DNA of 14,189 nt from an uncultured Saprospiraceae bacterium. GTDB taxonomy: Bacteria; Bacteroidota; Bacteroidia; Chitinophagales; Saprospiraceae. A model generated the notes under the pieces. That model did no database searches and was not told the DNA's origin. It saw only the letters and a list, made by a program, of their open reading frames with translations. Location: NCBI GenBank assembly GCA_937967535.1, contig CALCMV010000147.1, positions 1-14,189 on the forward strand, written 5' to 3'. The translations under genes and the position numbers were made by a program. How positions within the stretch are numbered: position 1 is the stretch's first letter; the number at the start of each line of letters is the position of its first letter. This document shows positions 6,195-13,351 of the stretch, piece by piece.

Positions 6195-7733
6195 TTATTT
6201 AATACCGTGCATCCATTTATTTAATATTGGTGAAATCAAAAGTAAGAATACACCCGCACCAATAGCGATGAATCCTAATTGGTTGAATACCGCGAGGCAT
6301 AAATCTAATGATTCTTCCGGCGTAGGATTGCCTTCAATAGTAGTCATTTTGGCAATGTGCTTACCGGCTTGGTGGGCAATAGAAGAAGATAAAAACCAAG
6401 TACCCATCACAAAACCAACGATTTTGGCGGGAGAGAGTTTTGTGACCATCGAAAGCCCGACAGGAGAAAGTGTCAACTCACCAAGTGTATGAAAGAGATA
6501 TAAACCAACCATAAAAATACCCGGAATCGCTCCGGCTACGGCAGCACCTTTACCCAATTGCAAAACGAGGAAACCAACACCAAGCAACATCAAACCCGCA
6601 GCAAATTTGACAGGTGCAGGCGGCTCAAAATTGGCTTTGGAGAGCTTGACCCATAACCACGCAAATATCGGCGCGAAAAACATAATGAATAATGGGTTAA
6701 AAGATTGATAGTTGGCGGCAGTCAATTCTACACCCGCTATTTCTCTGATAACATTATTTTTGGTAAATACCGTCAAAGCACTACCCGCCAATTCAAAGAA
6801 ACTCCAAAATAAAGTCGTGAAAAACAACAAAGCCATGATCACCCATATTCTCTGCTTTGCGACCTTATCATAACTTGATGCGAGCCACAGTAAATATCCC
6901 AATACTCCTGCACCGACTACAGCAAGAAATACATCTACAATATCATTCTTTTTGACCATGAAAATAATCAGTGGCAAAATCAAAAACGAACCAATATAGA
7001 TAGCCATATTAACAGGCAATCCTGCAAACTTTTTGCCTTTGGCTTCTTCGGGTGGGTGACCGTGTTCGCCAAGTACGCCATTGCGTTCTGCAAACCAAAA
7101 AACGATTAAACCGATAACCATACCAACACCGGCAAGAGAAAAACCATAGTGCCAGCCTTCCAATTCACCAATAGTACCACAGGTCAAACCCGTCAGGAAT
7201 GCACCGATATTGATACCCATGTAGAAAATCGTAAAACCACCGTCACGACGAGGATCGCCTTCGGGATAGAGTTTACCGATAAGGCTCGAAATATTGGGTT
7301 TGAAGAAACCGTTACCGAGAATCAATAAAGCGAGTGCCGGAAAAAACAAGGAAGGCACAGCCATCGCCAAATGTCCCAATGCCATCAGTACCGCACCCCA
7401 AACGATTGCCTTACGGTAGCCTGTCAATTTATCGGCTATCAAACCACCCAAAATTGGTGTCAGATAGACCAATGCGCCATATGCGCCATATACCCCATAA
7501 GCGGAACCGTCGTCGTAACCCAAACCACTCATTTCACTTCCGTTGATGATTTCGGAAGTCATATAAAGCACCAATAAAGCACGCATACCGTAGTAGGAAA
7601 AACGTTCCCACATTTCCACAAAAAACAAATAAAATAGTGCTTTAGGATGTGCTTTTTTGTTGGTCATGATAACAAAAGCTATCCAAATGGCACAGCCCAC
7701 CCATGCCAATGCCATAATAGTATAAGGACCCAT
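6195..7733 (-). CDS. POT/PTR2-family peptide:proton symporter
   Basis: A proton-dependent oligopeptide transporter of 512 residues, importing di- and tripeptides across the inner membrane. The proton-coupling motif ExxERFxYYG is at residues 40-49 (EMWERFSYYG). The cytoplasmic loop motif GLIADKLTGYRK is at 97-108. The PTR2 signature region GNGFFKPNISS (140-150) and FTIFYMGINIGAF (167-179) are both present. Hydrophobic segments run almost throughout, consistent with 12-14 helices, with a hydrophilic loop around 217-236 (ERNGVLGEHGHPPEEAKGKK) between the two halves. Length is typical for bacterial family members. The ATG at 7733 directly precedes a hydrophobic helix. A hairpin-forming repeat (7765-7836) and a promoter-like pair lie upstream, and a clear terminator follows. 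The exact peptide specificity cannot be read. Confidence 0.93.
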   Translation of the reverse strand: MGPYTIMALAWVGCAIWIAFVIMTNKKAHPKALFYLFFVEMWERFSYYGMRALLVLYMTSEIINGSEMSGLGYDDGSAYGVYGAYGALVYLTPILGGLIADKLTGYRKAIVWGAVLMALGHLAMAVPSLFFPALALLILGNGFFKPNISSLIGKLYPEGDPRRDGGFTIFYMGINIGAFLTGLTCGTIGELEGWHYGFSLAGVGMVIGLIVFWFAERNGVLGEHGHPPEEAKGKKFAGLPVNMAIYIGSFLILPLIIFMVKKNDIVDVFLAVVGAGVLGYLLWLASSYDKVAKQRIWVIMALLFFTTLFWSFFELAGSALTVFTKNNVIREIAGVELTAANYQSFNPLFIMFFAPIFAWLWVKLSKANFEPPAPVKFAAGLMLLGVGFLVLQLGKGAAVAGAIPGIFMVGLYLFHTLGELTLSPVGLSMVTKLSPAKIVGFVMGTWFLSSSIAHQAGKHIAKMTTIEGNPTPEESLDLCLAVFNQLGFIAIGAGVFLLLISPILNKWMHGIK

Positions 7734-7764
7734 AGTAATTCTTTTATAAATTTAAAGTTTGGTA

Positions 7765-7836
7765 AGTTCATGGTTCATAATTTATGATTCATAGTAAAAA
7801 AGGCTACTATCAACTATGAACTGCGAACAATGAACT
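7765..7836. repeat. Imperfect 31-bp inverted repeat upstream of the POT gene
   Basis: Arms at 7765-7795 and 7806-7836 agree, in inverted orientation, at about 23 of 31 positions without gaps, around a 10-nt loop. The arms consist of short GTTCATR-like units, so this is another degenerate repeat array. It would lie in the POT leader, about 32 bp before the ATG. Confidence 0.55.
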
Positions 7837-7842
7837 ATCTCG

Positions 7843-7875
7843 CTAATGTAACACTTTTTTATACTTCGTAGCGAA
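7843..7875 (-). promoter_or_regulatory. Weak promoter candidate for the POT gene
   Basis: Read leftward, TACATTAG (7850-7843) matches the TAnnTTTG box at all but one fixed position. TTCG (7875-7872), 21 bases upstream, is three-quarters of the TTTG box. The spacing is slightly long. Consensus matching only. Confidence 0.3.
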
Positions 7876-7955
7876 AAATTAACGAAATTTCATTTTGTGT
7901 GAAATGCTAATCCAATAAAGAGGCGTTTTTTTCCGATAAATTCGTAGCTAAATTT

Positions 7956-8696
7956 TCAAAGGTTATCCAACATCGCTACCACTTCTGCTTTCTTTCGCAC
8001 CGCAACGGGTATATCGTCACCGTTTTTCATTTTGAGATAGCCGCCTTCTTTTCTGACATATTCCTGAATATGTTTGGTATTTACCAAATGCGATTGATGA
8101 GTACGATAAAAAGTGTGCTGCTCAAAAAGTGTAGCGAATTGTTTGAGCGTCTTGGTGACAAATATTTTTTCGCCCGAATCCAATATAAAAATCGTATTAT
8201 TACCATCTGATTCACAGCGAATTATATCGTCAATATTTACGACTGCAATGCGTTCCTGTGTGTGTAAAGTAATGCGTGTCGGGAGGGTGTCCGGGCTTTT
8301 CATTGTCGCTTTCAGAATGTCTATACTCTCGGCAGGACGCGCGATTTGCTGACGCGCACGAAGCACTGCATCCTTCAAATCATCAGGATTGATAGGCTTC
8401 AAAAGGTAATCAATCGCCGCAAAACGAAAGGCACGAATCGCGTGTTCTTCGTAAGCGGTCACAAAGATAATTTTTGAGGTGATATTGGGTAAAATTTCCA
8501 ACAAATCAAAACCCGTTCCATCACCCAACATGATGTCGAGAAACAGTAAATCCGGCTGTTCTTGTCGCAAAAGTTTCGCACCCGATACGACACTATCTGC
8601 CGTTCCAATGATTTGAATATCAGGAAATAAGTCATTCAAATCACTTTGAAGCACTTGCAAGGCTTGGGGCATATCATCAATGAGAATTGCTGTCAT
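7956..8696 (-). CDS. LytTR-family two-component response regulator (orphan)
   Basis: This 246-residue protein joins a receiver domain to a LytTR DNA-binding domain. The receiver (about 1-120) has the acidic pair D7-D8, the phosphoacceptor D54 in LLFLDIMLGDG, T80 in IIFVTAYEE and K100 in YLLKP, so it should be phosphorylated normally. The LytTR domain (about 137-245) shows IRCESDGNNTIFIL, the hallmark FYRTHQSHLVN and the terminal GDDIPVAVRKK. Such regulators normally pair with a LytS/YehU-type membrane histidine kinase encoded next door. None is here: the neighbours are the POT gene (222 bp away) and rnr. The partner kinase and targets are therefore unknown. Regulation of the adjacent peptide transporter is possible but unproven. 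Confidence 0.92.
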   Translation of the reverse strand: MTAILIDDMPQALQVLQSDLNDLFPDIQIIGTADSVVSGAKLLRQEQPDLLFLDIMLGDGTGFDLLEILPNITSKIIFVTAYEEHAIRAFRFAAIDYLLKPINPDDLKDAVLRARQQIARPAESIDILKATMKSPDTLPTRITLHTQERIAVVNIDDIIRCESDGNNTIFILDSGEKIFVTKTLKQFATLFEQHTFYRTHQSHLVNTKHIQEYVRKEGGYLKMKNGDDIPVAVRKKAEVVAMLDNL

Positions 8697-8760
8697 TTTT
8701 AATGGTAGAGGGTGAACGGTAGACGGTAGACGGCTGCCGCATGGTTATTTTCAATCGTTT

Positions 8761-8791
8761 CCAATGTAGTTTTTATTTGTGAATTAGCAAA
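8761..8791 (-). promoter_or_regulatory. Promoter candidate for the LytTR regulator gene
   Basis: Read leftward, TTTG (8791-8788), 19 bases, then TACATTGG (8768-8761). This fits the Bacteroidota -33 TTTG / -7 TAnnTTTG arrangement with one mismatch in the -7 box. It lies about 65 bp before the ATG. Short GGTAGACGG repeats occupy the leader at 8703-8733. Confidence 0.5.
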
Positions 8792-8794
8792 ATT

Positions 8795-8851
8795 CAAAAA
8801 TAAAAAACGAACCGTCATTCCAAATACTAGGTTTGGAATAACGGTTCGTTT
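8795..8851 (-). terminator. Intrinsic terminator downstream of rnr
   Basis: Arms at 8805-8824 and 8832-8851 pair over 20 bp with one mismatch and a 7-nt loop. Read leftward, the stem is followed by TTTTTTATTTTTG, a good termination T-tract for the rnr transcript. It separates rnr from the LytTR gene. Confidence 0.8.
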
Positions 8852-8857
8852 CTTATC

Positions 8858-8897
8858 AATTTTGTAGGGACAAGGCATGCTTTGTCCCTACAAAATT
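8858..8897. repeat. 40-bp near-perfect palindrome at the rnr stop, copy A
   Basis: The palindrome is centred between 8877 and 8878 with a single non-Watson-Crick pair, core GTAGGGACAAGGCATGC. Its edge overlaps the first two bases of the rnr TAA stop on the leftward strand. The same core appears, as a perfect palindrome, at 14088-14131, so the two belong to one dispersed family. In RNA it gives a strong hairpin at the 3' end of rnr, ahead of the terminator. Confidence 0.85.
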
Positions 8898-11019
8898 ATT
8901 CGGTGACAAGTTTCATATCTACTTCTTTGCGTTCCATATTCACATCCAAAATCTCTATGCGAACTTGCTGCCCCATGCGGTAGGTATCGCCCGACCACTG
9001 CCCTTTTGCCACAAAGCGATTTTCGAGATACATGGGTTCGTCCATCGTATCAAATCTGACCAAGCCTTCGCATTGATTGCCTGCGATTTCTACAAAAATA
9101 CCGCGCTCAATGATGCCCGAAACCACCCCGTCAAATTCTTGACCGATGCGCTCTTTGAGGTATTCGGCTTGTTTGTATTTGATGGATTCGCGCTCGGCTT
9201 CCATTGCTTTGCGTTCTTGGTTGGAAATGTGTTTGCATTGCATTTCCAATTCCTCTGCATCCATGCGGTGCGCCTTCTCCAAATTTCGGAACAAAATCCG
9301 GTGTACCAACACATCTGCATAGCGACGAATAGGCGAGGTAAAATGTGTATAATTGTCAAATGCCAAGCCGTAATGACCAATATTTTCTGTGGTATAAACC
9401 GCCTTTGCCATCGTCCGAATCGCAAGTGGTACGAGCAGTTTGAGGGCATCTTGCGTCTCGGCTTCCTTCATCAATTTGGTGTAAGCCTCCGCGATTTGGC
9501 GAGGCGTATCAAACTCCAATTTATAGCCCATTTGTAGGGCGTATTTCGCAAATTCGCCGACTTTTTCCGGGTCGGGTCTGTCGTGTACACGATACACAAA
9601 CGGGATGGGTGCGGAGTCTTTATGCTTCGCAAAAATAGTTGCCACTTCACGATTTGCGAGCAACATAAAATCTTCAATCAGCAAGTGAGCATCCTTCCGA
9701 ACTTTCAAATATACATCCACCGGTTTGCCGACTTCATCCAATACAAATTGTACTTCTTCTGTCTCAAAATTAATCGCACCTTTTTTGAATTTTTGCTTAC
9801 GCAATTTATGGGCGATTCTATTGAGATTTTTTAACTCCTTCGCAAAGTCACCTTCACCTGCGTCCAATACTTCCTGCGCTTCTTCGTAGGTGAATCGGCG
9901 ATTGGAGTGCGTCACTGTTCGCCCAAACCAACGGTTGACGATTTTATCATTTTTATCAAATTCAAATACGGCTGAAAAGGTCAATTTATCCTCATTCGGA
10001 CGTAGCGAACACAATTCATTCGACAACCTCTCCGGCAACATAGGCAACACTCTATCAACAAGATAGACCGAAGTTGAGCGTTTTAAGGCTTCCTTATCAA
10101 TCGCAGTATTTTCCTTTACATAATGCGTCACATCCGCGATATGTACGCCCACTTCGCAATGTCCGTTTTCGAGGTATTGAAGCGACAGAGCATCATCAAA
10201 ATCCTTCGCCGTCAAAGGGTCAATCGTGAAGGTCGTCACCTCGCGCATATCGCGTCTTTGAGAGATTTCGCGTTCTGTGATTTCGGTGGGCATTCCGTCC
10301 GTTTGTTGTATTACCGCAGGCGGAAATTCGAGATTAAAACCTTGCTGAATCAAGATGGATTTCATCTCAATATCATGGCTACCTGCTTCGCCGAGTACCA
10401 TCGTGATGCGACCCGACGGACTGCGCTTGTCGCTGCCATGCCATTCCGTGATTTGTACGATGACTTTTTCGCCATCACTCGCGCCTTTTGTCTTTTTTGG
10501 CGGCACATAAATATCAATCGGCATCCGCCGCGAATCTGCTACTACGAAAGCAAATTTTTGAGAAATATGAATCGTACCGATAAAACTTTCGGTGGCGCGT
10601 TTGAGTACCTCTACGATGCGTCCTTCGGGTTTTTGTCTGCGCGAATTTTCGGCATATTCTACCCGCACCCTGTCGCCATGTAGTGCCGAGCCTACATTGC
10701 GCGGAGCTACATGAATGTCGAATTCGAGGTCGTCGCACACGATGTACGCCGAGCCGCGTTGAGTCATATCCACACGCCCCTCTGCCGTCACTTTCGGACG
10801 TATACGCTGCCCGATAGCGAGCTTGTATTTTTCGTTAGAAAGTTTAATGATTTTACCCTCTGATTGCAATTGCTCCAATCGCGCCTCTACAGCATCTACG
10901 GAAGTTTTTCCTTTGAGTTTTTTCTTCAATTGTGCGGCATTGTACCGCTTTTTAGGGCTTCTTTTAAATATAAAAAAGATGTCTTGTTTTAGTGTCTTAT
11001 TTTTCTTGTTTTTCCTCAT
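8896..11019 (-). CDS. rnr: Ribonuclease R (3'-5' exoribonuclease)
   Basis: RNase R degrades structured RNA processively from the 3' end and takes part in mRNA decay and rRNA quality control. The 707-residue protein has the family layout: basic N terminus with winged helix (about 8-68), two cold-shock OB domains (about 72-140 and 145-210), the RNB catalytic domain (about 257-590) and a C-terminal S1 domain (about 623-705, GQEFDGVVSGIIERGIFVEI). The active site is intact: TIDPLTAKDFDDALS has D267, D273, D275 and D276. HYGLAFDNYTHFTSPIRRYAD, the end of the RNB domain, is also conserved. It lacks the long basic C-terminal extension of enterobacterial RNase R. The first in-frame ATG is used. Repeat DNA lies on both sides: an inverted array upstream and a palindrome plus terminator downstream. 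Confidence 0.96.
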   Translation of the reverse strand: MRKNKKNKTLKQDIFFIFKRSPKKRYNAAQLKKKLKGKTSVDAVEARLEQLQSEGKIIKLSNEKYKLAIGQRIRPKVTAEGRVDMTQRGSAYIVCDDLEFDIHVAPRNVGSALHGDRVRVEYAENSRRQKPEGRIVEVLKRATESFIGTIHISQKFAFVVADSRRMPIDIYVPPKKTKGASDGEKVIVQITEWHGSDKRSPSGRITMVLGEAGSHDIEMKSILIQQGFNLEFPPAVIQQTDGMPTEITEREISQRRDMREVTTFTIDPLTAKDFDDALSLQYLENGHCEVGVHIADVTHYVKENTAIDKEALKRSTSVYLVDRVLPMLPERLSNELCSLRPNEDKLTFSAVFEFDKNDKIVNRWFGRTVTHSNRRFTYEEAQEVLDAGEGDFAKELKNLNRIAHKLRKQKFKKGAINFETEEVQFVLDEVGKPVDVYLKVRKDAHLLIEDFMLLANREVATIFAKHKDSAPIPFVYRVHDRPDPEKVGEFAKYALQMGYKLEFDTPRQIAEAYTKLMKEAETQDALKLLVPLAIRTMAKAVYTTENIGHYGLAFDNYTHFTSPIRRYADVLVHRILFRNLEKAHRMDAEELEMQCKHISNQERKAMEAERESIKYKQAEYLKERIGQEFDGVVSGIIERGIFVEIAGNQCEGLVRFDTMDEPMYLENRFVAKGQWSGDTYRMGQQVRIEILDVNMERKEVDMKLVTE

Positions 11020-11034
11020 AATTTAATGCTTACT

Positions 11035-11165
11035 AATGAGCGAATTTTGAATGAGTGAATGAGTGAATATTTTTAACGTGTACATGGTTTCATTTTTTTT
11101 AGAAATAATAAAACAATAACACGTATGAAATATTCACTCATTCAAAATTCGCTCATTCACTCATT
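11035..11165. repeat. Inverted GAATGAGT/ATTCACTC array between rnr and the next gene
   Basis: Arms at 11035-11060 and 11132-11157 are perfect 26-bp inverted copies of a motif containing GAGCGAATTTTGAATGAGTG. The 71-bp loop is AT-rich and includes partial pairing of ACGTGT with ACACGT. The left arm lies in the rnr leader. The right arm runs into the 3' end of the upstream gene and supplies its stop codon. The motif is close to that after the ruvB stop. Confidence 0.8.
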
Positions 11166-11650
11166 GCCCCTTCGGGGGAAATATTAATAATATGGTGTTG
11201 GGAAAAGGATGTGGGAGTAAGGTTTTTGGTGTTCTGTGCGGATTCGCCTTCTTTCACTTCTATCTGCCAACTGCTCGTAATAACGGCTACTGTGACTTTA
11301 AACGTGGATTCGCCGGGAATAGTTCCTGCAATACGTTTTTTTTCTATAAAATTTCCTTTTTTATCGAATATCGCCAACCAATAATGGTATTCCATCAAGC
11401 CTGCCTGCCAATACACCAAAGCATGAAATTCTTTTGTATCAGGCAAACGAAAACAAGGGATAAACTCCGTAAATTCATCAATTGCCTCGCCTTCTTCCAA
11501 TAGAAATTCTAATATAGAATCCTGCGAAAGCGGTTTGTTTTTCTTCTCAAATTCGCGGAAGGTATCGGACCTAAGTTCGATGGGCAATTTTACCTTCGGA
11601 AATTTGGAACTTAGTGTAGTGAAACCTGTACGTTTGCTTTGTTTTGCCAT
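11153..11650 (-). CDS. Hypothetical protein, 165 residues
   Basis: I do not recognise this protein. It is soluble-looking, with no signal peptide or membrane helix. The N terminus is basic (MAKQSKRTGF), followed by a charged helical stretch (30-60) and then a beta-rich region with aromatic residues (HALVYWQAGLMEYHYWLAIFDKKGNFIEKKRIAG, 76-109; the last part suggests a beta hairpin). I chose the ATG at 11650; a TTG two codons upstream is possible. The last codons (MSE) and the TGA stop are built from the GAATGAGT repeat, so the C terminus may have been set by repeat insertion. A -7-like TATTTTTG at 11774-11767 with TTCG 18 bases further upstream is a possible promoter. The gene runs the same way as rnr but a 133-bp repeat region separates them. 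Confidence 0.7.
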   Translation of the reverse strand: MAKQSKRTGFTTLSSKFPKVKLPIELRSDTFREFEKKNKPLSQDSILEFLLEEGEAIDEFTEFIPCFRLPDTKEFHALVYWQAGLMEYHYWLAIFDKKGNFIEKKRIAGTIPGESTFKVTVAVITSSWQIEVKEGESAQNTKNLTPTSFSQHHIINISPEGAMSE

Positions 11651-11654
11651 AAAC

Positions 11655-11690
11655 AATAAGTAAATGATTAGATGAATAAATGAGTAAATG
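11655..11690. repeat. Degenerate ATTTACTC-like leader tract
   Basis: On the leftward coding strand the bases just before the ATG at 11650 read as CATTTACTCATTTATTCATC-like units. The segment AGTAAATGATTWGA occurs twice on the + strand (from 11659 and from 11683). This matches in character and position the ATTC/ACTC tract before ruvB. Confidence 0.5.
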
Positions 11691-11860
11691 ATTTGACTTG
11701 CGGATTATGAGTTTTTAAATACTTTCATTTGACATCCATCATCATTAAATATCTTCAATTTCAATGCAAAAATAATAATTTACAATAGTTTCCGAATAAT
11801 ACAAGAATTAAAACAGCGTTTTATTATAATTATCCAACCGAATATGTACGAGTTAATTAG
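11691..11860. other. AT-rich divergent intergenic region
   Basis: This part of the gap between the two divergent genes at 11650 and 11980 holds no ORF or strong hairpin. It contains the possible leftward -7 box at 11767-11774 and is otherwise featureless. Confidence 0.4.
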
Positions 11861-11890
11861 TTTGAGATATTGATTGTATTACTAACTTTG
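11861..11890 (+). promoter_or_regulatory. Bacteroidota-type promoter for the membrane protein/batC-like pair
   Basis: TTTG at 11861-11864 and TAACTTTG at 11883-11890 match both boxes of the TTTG / TAnnTTTG consensus, with an 18-base spacer. Transcription would start near 11897 and give a leader of about 83 nt. This is the best promoter match in the window. Confidence 0.6.
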
Positions 11891-11979
11891 GGTTTGTTGG
11901 TCATTATTATTCGAGTAATCACTTTACCAACATGCCATTTACCTAAAACGACTTAAAAATCAGTGAGGTACTTCATCAT

Positions 11980-12465
11980 ATGGAAGAAATATTAGACCAA
12001 GCATTTAATGAGAATGAGAAGGATGAGACGCGGATAAATCGGGTAGTTATTGTCTTTCGAGTTTTGCTTTGCGCCTATTTTCTTTTTGAGATATATAGAC
12101 TTTGGACATATAATTTTGGGCTTCAAGTTTTTTATGAATCAACCGGACGCGGTTTCCTTATGTTAGGATTTATACTATTTATACTGGGACTTATTGTTTA
12201 TAATATCAGACATATTCAACTGGAAATAAAATACAAATACGTCATTCCATATTTCAAAAGAGGATTCATCGCCTCATTCATTGCATTGAATTTATTGCTC
12301 TTTATTGGAAGTATTATTGAAGTGTACACAGAAATTATGCGCTGGGATTTTTCTATTGAATTTCTATTATCATCTTTTTTTATATTATCTATTTCAACTA
12401 TTCTTTATAGAGAAATAACCTACTTCATACGCGCCACACGTTTAAAACGACTTAAAAATGAATAA
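11980..12465 (+). CDS. Small membrane protein of unknown function
   Basis: I do not recognise a family. The 161-residue protein has an acidic, charged N terminus (MEEILDQAFNENEKDE) and about four hydrophobic helices at roughly 22-40, 58-76, 94-114 and 126-144, ending in a basic tail (IRATRLKRLKNE). It is probably an inner-membrane protein. Its last 8 bases overlap the start of the BatC-like gene (ATGAATAA, 12458-12465), which implies co-transcription and probable translational coupling. It is visibly richer in AT and in ATA/AGA/TTT-type codons than its partner, so its history may differ. A good promoter lies 90 bp upstream. Its role may relate to the TPR protein, but nothing in the sequence states how. 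Confidence 0.72.
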   Translation: MEEILDQAFNENEKDETRINRVVIVFRVLLCAYFLFEIYRLWTYNFGLQVFYESTGRGFLMLGFILFILGLIVYNIRHIQLEIKYKYVIPYFKRGFIASFIALNLLLFIGSIIEVYTEIMRWDFSIEFLLSSFFILSISTILYREITYFIRATRLKRLKNE

Positions 12466-13201
12466 ATTACTTATTACAATTACAGCGATTTTATTTTTTT
12501 CGGTCAATGCCTTCACCCAAAGCACCCAACAACTCCGCGAAGGCAACCGCGACTACAAAGACGGCGATTTTGAACGCGCCGAAGAACAATATCGTCGAGC
12601 CATTCAAGATGAACCCAACTCGCTTACAGGTACTTACAATCTCGGTAATGCCATCTACGAACAAGGCAGATACGACGAAGCGGTAAAGCATTATAGTGCC
12701 GCCGAAGCCATTGCCAAAACGGACAAAGCCAAAGCTGATGCCTTGCACAATCTCGGCAATGCCTATCTCGCTCAACAAAACCTTGAGGAAGGCGTGAATG
12801 CCTACAAGCAAGCCCTCAAACTCAACCCGAAAGACATGGCAACCAAATACAACCTTGCCTACGCCCTCCAGCAAATGAAAATGCAGCAACAGGAACAACA
12901 GCAGCAACAACAACAGCAAAGCGGCGAACCCAGCGAAGACCAAGAAAATCAAGACCAACAGGAACAACAGCAGCAGCAAGAACAGGAGCAACAACAAGAC
13001 CAAGAACAACAGCAAAGCAGCGAAGGCGAAGAGCAAGAAAATGAACCCAATGAAGAACAACAAGAACAACCGCAACCACAAGATATGAGCGAAGAGGAAG
13101 CCCGAAAAATCCTGCAAATCATGGAAAATGAAGACCAAAAAGTACAAGAAAAACTTCGCAAAGGGGATGCCAAGCAGAGCAAATCCGACAAAGATTGGTA
13201 A
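12458..13201 (+). CDS. batC: BatC-like TPR protein with poly-Gln linker
   Basis: A 247-residue exported protein with a signal peptide (MNKLLITITAILFFSVNAF, cleavage near 18-22), three TPR repeats (about 24-57, 58-91 and 94-127, with GTYNLGNAIYEQGRYDEAVKHY as the clearest), a Gln/Glu-rich linker (143-208) and a C-terminal segment MSEEEARKILQIMENEDQKV ending in KDW. This order, and the end pattern, match the BatC protein of Bacteroidota bat (aerotolerance) operons. BatC is usually encoded among batA, batB, batD and batE near a MoxR ATPase; none of these is in this window, so it is detached. Its start codon overlaps the membrane-protein gene, suggesting coupled expression. The TPR units should bind a partner in the periplasm. 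The symbol rests on remembered similarity; a generic TPR protein remains possible. Confidence 0.78.
   Translation: MNKLLITITAILFFSVNAFTQSTQQLREGNRDYKDGDFERAEEQYRRAIQDEPNSLTGTYNLGNAIYEQGRYDEAVKHYSAAEAIAKTDKAKADALHNLGNAYLAQQNLEEGVNAYKQALKLNPKDMATKYNLAYALQQMKMQQQEQQQQQQQQSGEPSEDQENQDQQEQQQQQEQEQQQDQEQQQSSEGEEQENEPNEEQQEQPQPQDMSEEEARKILQIMENEDQKVQEKLRKGDAKQSKSDKDW
12884..13081 (+). repeat. CAA/CAG-rich low-complexity segment in the batC-like gene
   Basis: This in-frame tract of CAA, CAG and GAA codons encodes the Gln/Glu-rich linker (residues 143-208). It is interrupted by Asp, Ser, Asn and Pro codons, so it is not a pure microsatellite. Mixed synonymous codons suggest selection on protein composition as well as slippage. 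Confidence 0.75.
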
Positions 13202-13205
13202 GGAC

Positions 13206-13351
13206 GAGTTGATGAATTGACGAGTTGTGGAGTTGTCGGTTTGATGAGTTGTTGGGTTGATGTTTTATCGACAATTCAACAATTCGACAACTCAACAATT
13301 CAACAATTCAACAATTCGACAACTCAACAACCCATCAATTCGACAATTCAT
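13206..13351. repeat. Inverted octamer array between convergent genes
   Basis: The left half (13206-13261) holds seven 8-bp units of GARTTGNN type (such as GAGTTGAT and GAATTGAC), with some GGGTTG and GGTTTG variants. The right half (13272-13351) holds ten units of CAAYTCNN type in unbroken 8-bp register (such as CAATTCAA, CAATTCGA and CAACTCAA). The halves are mutually complementary, so the whole is a long imperfect hairpin. It starts a few bases past the batC-like stop and continues into the end of the DUF547 gene, whose stop TGA and last codons (ELSN) lie inside it. It could act as a bidirectional transcript end. Confidence 0.8.

Noticed and set aside
10123..10683. 186-residue rightward ORF
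   Set aside because: It is antisense to rnr, whose domains and catalytic residues are continuous here.
8896..11650. rnr and the 165-residue gene as one operon
   Set aside because: They run the same way, but a 133-bp gap filled by a perfect inverted repeat separates them. Co-transcription is not excluded but is not supported.
12491..13147. 218-residue leftward ORF rich in Leu/Phe that resembles a membrane protein
   Set aside because: It is the antisense reading of the Gln-rich batC-like gene; poly-CAA/CAG gives poly-Leu in reverse.
13206..13351. Possible CRISPR array
   Set aside because: Units are 8 bp in tandem with no spacers and are inverted across the centre. No cas gene is present.
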